Source: JAFDVL01 sp043736395 (GTDB lineage Bacteria; Acidobacteriota; Blastocatellia; RBC074). Taken from it: 9,948 nucleotides of DNA. The stretch is from NCBI GenBank assembly GCA_043736395.1, contig JAYTCQ010000349.1, positions 1-9,948 on the forward strand, read 5' to 3'. Of the stretch, positions 1 to 5,465 are shown in pieces (the stretch's first letter is position 1; every line of letters begins with the position of its first letter). The notes below the pieces were generated by a model. The model was not told the origin of the DNA and made no database searches. It was given only the letters and a program-made list of their open reading frames with translations. The position numbers were made by a program, and so were the translations under genes.

Positions 1-57
1 AGAATTTTTGATGACTTAATGCAACTGGAACGTGGCGACACTAGGACTTTGGTCTAA
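1..57 (+). CDS. 3' end of an unidentified gene (partial)
   Basis: Frame 1 is open from the first base to a TAA at 55-57 and gives an 18-residue tail reading RIFDDLMQLERGDTRTLV. The residue mix is normal for a protein C-terminus, and a same-strand small gene begins 35 bases later. The fragment is too short to assign to a family, and an open frame of this length could occur by chance. Confidence 0.4.
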   Translation, partial: RIFDDLMQLERGDTRTLV

Positions 58-92
58 TTGCAGTAAGTCATACAACGCCTCAAGAGAAAATA

Positions 93-203
93 ATGAACGA
101 AGAACAAGAATACCCTTATTGGAATCGCGTTTACCTCGCCGTCGTAGTCTTTCTCGTGATAGTAATTTCCGCGCTGTGGATGTTTATGAAATCGTTTGAA
201 TGA
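93..203 (+). CDS. Small single-helix membrane protein, putative symporter accessory subunit
   Basis: An ATG at 93 opens a 36-codon frame ending in TGA at 201-203. The protein has a polar N-terminus (MNEEQEYPYWNRV), one strongly hydrophobic segment at about residues 14-32 (YLAVVVFLVIVISALWMFM) and a short tail ending KSFE, which is the layout of a one-pass inner-membrane peptide. A purine-rich stretch (AAGAGAAAA, 82-90) lies just upstream as a weak ribosome site. The next gene is a sodium:solute symporter. Very short membrane proteins are known beside symporters of this superfamily, so an accessory-subunit role is likely. That role is inferred from size and position only. Copy 1 of the palindromic repeat now separates the two genes. 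Confidence 0.62.
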   Translation: MNEEQEYPYWNRVYLAVVVFLVIVISALWMFMKSFE

Positions 204-205
204 TT

Positions 206-275
206 GTTCGTAGTCCCGCCATTCAGGCGGAAATCTTCGCGCCACTTATTCCGCCTGAATGGCGGTACTACAAAC
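206..275. repeat. GTAG-tagged paired palindrome (REP/BIME-like), copy 1
   Basis: Two inverted arms, 210-232 and 249-271, match at 22 of 23 positions and enclose a 16-base spacer. The left arm begins GTAG and the right arm ends CTAC. Each arm can also fold alone: CCGCC and GGCGG surround a short loop containing TTCA or TGAA. The same arm sequence recurs at 3553-3649 and 5304-5385. In this copy the loop motif is ATTCA rather than TTCA. The right flank (CTACAAACTA) runs directly into the A of the symporter ATG at 277. Confidence 0.9.
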
Positions 276-276
276 T

Positions 277-1950
277 ATGAAAACTCTCGACTGGATTATT
301 GTTATCGCCTACCTCGTCTACATCGTCTACGACGGGTTGCGACTCACTAAAAAAAGCACTGAAGTCGAAGGATATTTTCTCGCCAATCGAAGTCTGCCGT
401 GGTGGGCTGTAGGCTTATCCGTCATGGCTACGCATTTGAGCGCGATTACTTTAGTCGGCGCAACCGGACAGGCTTATAACGACGGCATGCGCTTCGTGCA
501 ATTTTATTTCGGATTGCCGATTGCGATGATTATTTTGTGCGTCACCGTAGTCCCCTTTTTCTACCGCGCCAAAGTTTATACCGCGTATGAATACCTTGAA
601 CGCCGCTTCGATGCGAAGACGCGCGCGCTCGCCAGTTTTCTATTTTTAGTCCAACGCGGAATGTCGTGCGGAGTCATTATTTCCGCGCCATCCGTGATCC
701 TTTCGATTGTTCTCGGATGGAACGAAACAGCGACAGTTTTAGTGATGGGATTGACGACCGTCGTCTACACGATGTTTGGCGGAGTCCAGGCCGTGACGTG
801 GACAGACGTCAAGCAAATGGTGATTATTTTCTTAGGAGTTGGTGTTTGCCTGGTTGTCATCATCAGCCAATTCCCCGCTGGTGTTTCGCTTAACGATGCG
901 CTGCATTTGGCAGGCGCAGCAGGCAAATTAAAAACTGTAGATTTCAGTTTCAGCCTCACCGAAACCTATACGTTTTGGTCTGGAATATTGGCTGCGATGT
1001 TTTTGTTTTTGTCGTATTTCGGCTGCGATCAAAGTCAGGTGCAAAGATTCTTGACTTCGCGTTCCATCAGCGAAGGACGGACTTCATTGTTGATGTCAGC
1101 CTTCGTCAAAATCCCAATGCAATTTGGAATTTTATTTATTGGCGTGATGGTGTTTGTTTTTTACCAGTTCGTACCGCCGCCAATGATTTTCAAACAAGAC
1201 GCGGTGGCAAAAGTTCAGCAAAGTCCATACAAAGCCGAGTACGACAATTTGCAATCGCAATTCGAGCAAGCCTTTGCAGTACGCGAAAAAGAAGCGGTTA
1301 ATTTTTCAAAAGCAGAAAATGCAGAAATCGCGAAACAAAATTTTGTCGCCGCCAACAAGACCATCAACGACCTCCGCAAAAACGCTGCTGAAGTCATCAA
1401 AAAATCTACGAATACTTCCGCTTTTAGCGATGTCAATTACATCTTCCCGACCTTTGTCACAACCCACATGCCCGCCGGTGTCGTCGGCTTAATTATCGCC
1501 GCAATTTTCGCCGCCGCGATGTCTTCAATTGCCGCCGAACTTAGCTCACTTTCGACTGCCACTGTCATTGATTGGTATCGTCGGTATGTCAATAAAGACG
1601 CACCCGACGCTCAGTATTTACGCATCGCGAAATTGTCCACCGGACTGTGGGGAATCTTCGCCTGCATTGTAGCGCTCTACGCCTCACGCCTCGGCTCCCT
1701 CATCGAAGTTGTCAACAAATTCGGTTCGTTTTTTTACGGCTCATTGCTTGGAGTTTTCGTGTTAGCGATTGGCACGAAACGCGCGACAGGCAATGGAGCT
1801 TTCGTTGGATTAATCGCCGGAATCATCTCGGTTGCGGTTGTCAGTAATTATTCGAACATCAGTTTTCTTTGGTATAATTTAATTGGTTGTGTAGTCGTTT
1901 TTGTGGTGGGAATGATTGTTAGTTTATTTGATCGAAAGGAAGCTATATGA
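277..1950 (+). CDS. Sodium:solute symporter (SSS/SLC5 family) with a long soluble loop
   Basis: This is a sodium-coupled importer of the inner membrane with the LeuT fold; the substrate cannot be told from sequence. The 557-residue protein has about 13 hydrophobic segments. Family signatures are the TM1 region ATHLSAITLVGATGQAYNDG, YTAYEYLERRF, GGVQAVTWTDVKQM, the segment around YFGCDQSQVQRFLTSRS, and the sodium-site helix AAAMSSIAAELSSLSTATV near residues 410-430. An unusual hydrophilic, Ala/Lys/Glu-rich loop of roughly 88 residues (about 299-386) precedes that helix. The frame is open back to an ATG at 259, but that codon lies inside the palindromic repeat arm, so the ATG at 277 (MKTLDWIIVIAY) is chosen. 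Neither start has a clear Shine-Dalgarno sequence. The stop TGA overlaps the next ATG (ATGA, 1947-1950), indicating coupling to the antitoxin gene. Confidence 0.9.
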   Translation: MKTLDWIIVIAYLVYIVYDGLRLTKKSTEVEGYFLANRSLPWWAVGLSVMATHLSAITLVGATGQAYNDGMRFVQFYFGLPIAMIILCVTVVPFFYRAKVYTAYEYLERRFDAKTRALASFLFLVQRGMSCGVIISAPSVILSIVLGWNETATVLVMGLTTVVYTMFGGVQAVTWTDVKQMVIIFLGVGVCLVVIISQFPAGVSLNDALHLAGAAGKLKTVDFSFSLTETYTFWSGILAAMFLFLSYFGCDQSQVQRFLTSRSISEGRTSLLMSAFVKIPMQFGILFIGVMVFVFYQFVPPPMIFKQDAVAKVQQSPYKAEYDNLQSQFEQAFAVREKEAVNFSKAENAEIAKQNFVAANKTINDLRKNAAEVIKKSTNTSAFSDVNYIFPTFVTTHMPAGVVGLIIAAIFAAAMSSIAAELSSLSTATVIDWYRRYVNKDAPDAQYLRIAKLSTGLWGIFACIVALYASRLGSLIEVVNKFGSFFYGSLLGVFVLAIGTKRATGNGAFVGLIAGIISVAVVSNYSNISFLWYNLIGCVVVFVVGMIVSLFDRKEAI

Positions 1951-2180
1951 ATTTTGAAGAAGAGGTATCGAATGTAATTTCAATCCATCCTGATCGTCTT
2001 AGCGGAAAGCCTTGTTTTGCGGGTACACGAGTTCCCATTCAAAATTTATTTGATTACCTCGAAGGTGGAGAAACAATTGAAGATTTCCTGGATGGCTTTC
2101 CAGGAGTATCACGTGAACAGGCTGTCACTGTTCTCGAATTGGCACAACAACAACTCACTCAATATTTGGAGGCGGCTTGA
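1947..2180 (+). CDS. DUF433 family protein, probable antitoxin
   Basis: This 77-residue protein belongs to the DUF433 family, small winged-helix-like proteins usually encoded just before a PIN-like DUF5615 protein and regarded as the antitoxin of the pair. The hallmark is SGKPCFAGTRVPIQNLFDYL (residues about 19-38), followed by the helical stretch GGETIEDFLDGFPGVSREQA that is typical of the family. It probably binds and neutralises the product of the next gene and may bind operator DNA; both roles are inferred from the family. The ATG overlaps the symporter stop by four bases and has a good ribosome site (AAGGA, 1936-1940). Its TGA stop (2178-2180) overlaps the TTG start of the toxin gene, so the pair should be translated together. 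Confidence 0.88.
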   Translation: MNFEEEVSNVISIHPDRLSGKPCFAGTRVPIQNLFDYLEGGETIEDFLDGFPGVSREQAVTVLELAQQQLTQYLEAA

Positions 2181-2524
2181 AAATTCTTCTGGATCACAAT
2201 CTCGACCGTCGCCTCAAACGTTCTCTACCAGACCACCAAGTAATTACAACCTTTGAAAAAGGATGGGCAGATTTACTGAATGGTGAATTACTGACAGTTG
2301 CTCAAGATGAATTCGAGGTGATGCTAACCAGTGACACCAATCTTCAGCATCAACAAAATCTGACCAAATATGCAATTGCGGTCATTGTGCTCCGTGCTTT
2401 CAATAACCGCCTTAGTACTCACATTTCGATGATGGAAGAAGTGAACGAATTACTTCAACACATTCAGGCTCATCAGGTAATTGAGGTGCTTCACGAAGAT
2501 GTCAAAAGAAAACTCGAATCATAA
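2177..2524 (+). CDS. DUF5615 PIN-like protein, probable toxin nuclease
   Basis: This 115-residue protein has the DUF5615 pattern, a compact PIN-like ribonuclease domain. The N-terminus MKILLDHNLDRRLKRSL carries the first acidic residue, Asp6. The region GWADLLNGELLTVAQ holds Glu37, and LTSDTNLQHQQNL holds Asp53. These are the likely metal-binding positions, and Gly29-Trp30 fits the family's GW motif. With the DUF433 gene in front it forms a type II toxin-antitoxin module; RNA cleavage is expected from the fold and not shown here. The start is TTG, overlapping the antitoxin stop (TTGA, 2177-2180), with GGAGG at 2168-2172 as ribosome site. The 3' end overlaps the peptidase gene. The length is normal and the acidic residues are intact, so it looks functional. 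Confidence 0.85.
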   Translation: MKILLDHNLDRRLKRSLPDHQVITTFEKGWADLLNGELLTVAQDEFEVMLTSDTNLQHQQNLTKYAIAVIVLRAFNNRLSTHISMMEEVNELLQHIQAHQVIEVLHEDVKRKLES

Positions 2525-3563
2525 TTTCTCCCGTCGTGAAATCCTGCGCGGATCACTCGCCCTTCCCCTCGCATCGAACCTGTTTATGCAACCCAACAAC
2601 AAATCTTCCATCACCGACATTCCCGGAATAAAAATCGGACATTTCACCGACAAACGTCGCCCCACCGGATGCACCGTCATCCTCACCGAGGCGGGCGCGA
2701 CCGCAGGCGTAGACGTACGCGGAGCCGCACCAGGCACTCGCGAAACGGATTTGCTTGATCCGAAAAATCTCGTACAACAGGTTCATGCAATCGTACTTTC
2801 CGGCGGTAGCGCGTTCGGACTCGATACCGCTACAGGCGTCGTAAAATATTTAGAAGAGCGCGGCATTGGATACGACGTCGGCGTAGCGAAAGTGCCTATT
2901 GTGCCCGCCGCAATTTTATTTGATCTTACCGTCGGCGATGCAAAAATTCGCCCTGATGCGAATGCCGGATACGAAGCCTGCAAAAATGCTTCGGACAAAA
3001 TGCCAACGGAAGGCAATGTTGGCGCGGGTGCGGGCGCTACGGTCGGAAAATTATTTGGTAACAATCGCGCAATGAAAGGCGGAATTGGTACGGCTTCGAT
3101 TAAATTGCCAAACGGCTTCATCGTCGGAGCCATCGTCGCAGTCAATGCCGTCGGAGATATTTTTGAGAACGGAAAAATGATCGCCGGAGCACGCACCGCA
3201 GACGGAAAAAAATTGATGGGAACAATGAACGCAATTTTGCGCGGCCACAATCCGCCTCCGATTTTAGGCGGGACGAATACGACTATTGGCGTCATCGCCA
3301 CTAACGCAAAGCTCGACAAAGCGCAATGTCAAAAAATTGCGCAGATGGCGCACGATGGCTTTGCGCGGACGATTAATCCATCGCATACGATGTTTGACGG
3401 AGACACAATTTTTTCGTTGGCGACAGGAAAAATTGAGAAGGCCGCAAATGTGACTTTGCTAGGAGCGTTAGCCGCCGAAGCGATGGCGCAAGCAGTGATT
3501 CGCGCCGTAAAAGCGGCGAAATCTATCACAGGATTTCCGAGCGCGAATGACCTTAGTTCGTAG
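2499..3563 (+). CDS. P1 family peptidase (DmpA-like aminopeptidase/D-esterase, MEROPS S58) with Tat-like leader
   Basis: Enzymes of this family self-cleave to expose an N-terminal Ser/Thr nucleophile and release N-terminal amino acids from peptides, amides or esters. Family regions are ITDIPGIKIGHFTDKRRPTG, the SGGSAFGLDTATGV segment and GNVGAGAGATVGK. The GGTNTTIGVIATNA motif predicts autocleavage between Asn260 and Thr261. The N-terminus SRREILRGSLALPL resembles a twin-arginine export signal, implying action outside the cytoplasm. The frame is open from a TTG at 2481, but the ATG at 2499 keeps the leader compact and lies 12 bases after GAGG (2483-2486), so it is preferred. It overlaps the toxin gene by 26 bases. 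The last two codons (Ser-Ser) and the TAG stop come from the palindromic repeat, so the original C-terminus may have differed. At 354 residues the length is normal. Confidence 0.88.
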   Translation: MSKENSNHNFSRREILRGSLALPLASNLFMQPNNKSSITDIPGIKIGHFTDKRRPTGCTVILTEAGATAGVDVRGAAPGTRETDLLDPKNLVQQVHAIVLSGGSAFGLDTATGVVKYLEERGIGYDVGVAKVPIVPAAILFDLTVGDAKIRPDANAGYEACKNASDKMPTEGNVGAGAGATVGKLFGNNRAMKGGIGTASIKLPNGFIVGAIVAVNAVGDIFENGKMIAGARTADGKKLMGTMNAILRGHNPPPILGGTNTTIGVIATNAKLDKAQCQKIAQMAHDGFARTINPSHTMFDGDTIFSLATGKIEKAANVTLLGALAAEAMAQAVIRAVKAAKSITGFPSANDLSS

Positions 3564-3649
3564 CCCCGCCTTCAGGCGGAAAGTTTTGGTTACAAATAAA
3601 TTCACTTGGTTGCCACGGCTTTCCGCATGAAGGCGGGGCTACGAACTAA
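3553..3649. repeat. GTAG-tagged paired palindrome (REP/BIME-like), copy 2
   Basis: Two 31-base arms (3553-3583 and 3619-3649) are inverted repeats with one mismatch, separated by 35 bases. The left arm contains GTAG (3560-3563) followed by a CCGCC-TTCA-GGCGG mini-hairpin; the right arm mirrors it. The TAG of the left tag is the stop codon of the peptidase gene. The CTA at 3646-3648 in the right arm is the stop codon of the gamma-glutamyltransferase-family gene on the other strand. As RNA it would form a strong hairpin in either transcript and could act as a bidirectional 3'-end stabiliser or terminator, although it lacks a U-run. Confidence 0.92.
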
Positions 3650-5286
3650 TACCCTTTGACCGAACCGCCGCGCCGCCCATCAGACCACGCCACACGCCAA
3701 TTGCCTTCAGCTTCGATTTGAATGGCTTGCACATCTCCTTGCGAACGCAACGTGGGATTTAGCGTATGCCCCATTTGTTTCAGGCGTTCCGCTACGTCAT
3801 ACACGAGCGCGCCAGGTTCGGCTTCGACAACATTAGTGGCGGCATGTATGCGCGGATATTCCAGCGCGTCACGTAACGACATTTTGAAATCAATGACGTT
3901 TGAAATGACTTGCAACAACGTACTGGGAATGGTTGCGCCGCCTGGTGTGCCGAGGCTGAAAAATAATTCTCCGTTCGGGCGCAGCACTATCGTTGGCGAC
4001 ATCGTAGACGGATAGCGTCGCCCCGGTGTCAGCATCCGCGCCTGTGCTCCCGAAAAAACTTCCATGTGATTATTCAGCAAAACACCTGTCCCTTTCGCCA
4101 TCACTTGCGAGCCATAAAATCCACTGAGTGTGTACGTGTTGGAAACCAAATTTCCTTCCGTATCAATCACGGTGAAATGCGTCGTGTCGTTTGATTCGTG
4201 CCCCGCTGCCGCAGGCGTGGCTTTTTCCAACGAAAGATTTTGCCGCAATTCATTCACATAATTTTCGCTGAGTAATCGCGGCACATTTTCGTAATTTTCG
4301 AGTGCTGCCTGCGTGCGAGCCGCAAAGCCGCGCCGCATCGCTTCGATTTGCAAATGCCGTGCGGCGACGGAGCCTTCGCGCCCCAGTTCTAACGGATAAT
4401 GATCCTGCACCTGCAACATCACGGCGAGCGCAACGCCGCCGCTTGAAGACGGAGCCATCGTAAACACTTTGTGCTGACGATAATTTACTTGTAATGGTTT
4501 GACCTCTTTCGCTTCGAAGCCCCGCAAATCTGCTTCAGTAATTATCCCACCGTTGGCTTTCATATCAGCGGCAATCAAGCGCGCGGTTTCGCCTTCGTAA
4601 AATTCTTTCCAGCCGCGTTTTTGCATCCGCGCCAATGTTCGCGCCAAGTCAAACTGCTTGACGATTTCGCCTTGTTGCAAAGGTTTGTCTGCGCCGTGCA
4701 AAAATATTTTTGCTGTTTCGGGAAAAGACTTCATCACCGGAACCTGCAATTTTAAAATTAATTCCATCCGCAACGTAGCGGGAAATCCTTGCTGCGCTAA
4801 TCGCCGCGCGGGTTCGAGACACTGCGACCATTTCAATTTCCCGTACCGCGCATGCATCAATCCCAAGCCCGCAGGCGTACCCGGTACCGCTACGGATTTA
4901 TAGCCGAGATTGGCTTCGGAGCGTGTCTTGAACATATTCTGCGTAGCCGCTCCCGGCGCAGTTCCCGCATAATCAAACGCTGTAACTTTTCCGCCTGCCA
5001 GACGCACTAACACGTAACCGCTGCCGCCTAAATTCCCGGCTTCTGGATGCACAACTGCGAGCGCCATGCCGACAGCAACCGCCGCATCAATTGCGTTGCC
5101 GCCCTTGCGCAGCATTTCAAGTCCTGCATCCGTAGCCAGTTCATTTACAGATGCAACAACTGCTCGCTGAAAACGCGCAGGCTGACTGACCATCGGACGC
5201 GGCGCTTGCAATTTTAATCCGCTTTGCGATTGTTCCTGCGCCAGCAGTGGATTCAAAAACAGTAGTAATAACAGTATCCATCTCAT
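3646..5286 (-). CDS. Gamma-glutamyltransferase family protein (Ntn hydrolase), secreted, with altered substrate-site residues
   Basis: The 546-residue protein begins with a clear Sec signal (MRWILLLLLFLNPLLAQ) and is colinear with gamma-glutamyltranspeptidases, which self-cleave and then hydrolyse or transfer gamma-glutamyl groups. Family marks are GNAIDAAVAVGMALAVVHPE, GNLGGSGYVLVR, APSSSGGVAL, ESNDTTHFTVID and YPSTMSPTIV with GTPGG. The nucleophile is Thr368, the first Thr of TTHF. Recalling the E. coli enzyme, several residues that hold the glutamyl group differ: Arg114 is Ala107, Asn411 is Ser388, Gln430 is His407 and Asp433 is Val410. The lid loop before the YPSTM segment is also shorter. 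A family member with another acyl substrate is therefore possible. The ATG (5286-5284) has AAGGA about nine bases upstream on its strand. Its TAG stop lies in repeat copy 2. Confidence 0.9.
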   Translation of the reverse strand: MRWILLLLLFLNPLLAQEQSQSGLKLQAPRPMVSQPARFQRAVVASVNELATDAGLEMLRKGGNAIDAAVAVGMALAVVHPEAGNLGGSGYVLVRLAGGKVTAFDYAGTAPGAATQNMFKTRSEANLGYKSVAVPGTPAGLGLMHARYGKLKWSQCLEPARRLAQQGFPATLRMELILKLQVPVMKSFPETAKIFLHGADKPLQQGEIVKQFDLARTLARMQKRGWKEFYEGETARLIAADMKANGGIITEADLRGFEAKEVKPLQVNYRQHKVFTMAPSSSGGVALAVMLQVQDHYPLELGREGSVAARHLQIEAMRRGFAARTQAALENYENVPRLLSENYVNELRQNLSLEKATPAAAGHESNDTTHFTVIDTEGNLVSNTYTLSGFYGSQVMAKGTGVLLNNHMEVFSGAQARMLTPGRRYPSTMSPTIVLRPNGELFFSLGTPGGATIPSTLLQVISNVIDFKMSLRDALEYPRIHAATNVVEAEPGALVYDVAERLKQMGHTLNPTLRSQGDVQAIQIEAEGNWRVAWSDGRRGGSVKGY

Positions 5287-5303
5287 AGTTTATATCCTTG
5301 CAT

Positions 5304-5385
5304 GTAGTCCCGCCTTCAGGCGGAAAGTCGTAGCAATGAAGTTATTTGGATGTAGCAATGTGATTCCGCCTGAAGGCGGGACTAC
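5304..5385. repeat. GTAG-tagged paired palindrome (REP/BIME-like), copy 3
   Basis: The arms at 5304-5325 and 5364-5385 are a perfect 22-bp inverted repeat, beginning GTAG on the left and ending CTAC on the right. Each contains a CCGCC-TTCA/TGAA-GGCGG mini-hairpin. The 38-base spacer contains a direct repeat GTAGCAATG (5330-5338 and 5352-5360). The element sits between two divergent genes, 18 bases upstream of the gamma-glutamyltransferase-family start and 80 bases upstream of the DUF4139 start, so it could affect either 5' leader. Confidence 0.92.
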
Positions 5386-5465
5386 AAACTAATTAATTGT
5401 GTTACATTAGATGACTCTGTCACATTCTGCCAGCCACAGCCGTTTATCAATTAGGAGAAATTTTT

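Noticed and set aside
54..245. 63-codon minus-strand frame at the left end
   Set aside because: It is antisense to the small membrane protein and includes part of the palindrome; nothing supports it.
259..276. ATG at 259 as the symporter start
   Set aside because: It lies within the repeat arm, has no ribosome site and adds six repeat-encoded residues; the ATG at 277 begins a normal symporter N-terminus. It is kept only as an alternative.
2481..2498. TTG at 2481 as the peptidase start
   Set aside because: It would put six extra residues before the twin-arginine leader and would include the GAGG ribosome site in the coding sequence; ATG 2499 fits better.
2783..3319. 178-codon open frame on the minus strand
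   Set aside because: It lies wholly inside the well-supported peptidase gene, is composed of repetitive Ala/Pro/Ser/Ile content and shows no domain; it is an antisense shadow.
206..5385. The three spaced palindromes as a CRISPR array
   Set aside because: They are thousands of bases apart, are inverted pairs rather than regular direct repeats, and no cas gene is present.
5397..5425. Promoter for the DUF4139 gene (TTGTGT with a downstream TCACAT)
   Set aside because: The -10 match is too poor to call.
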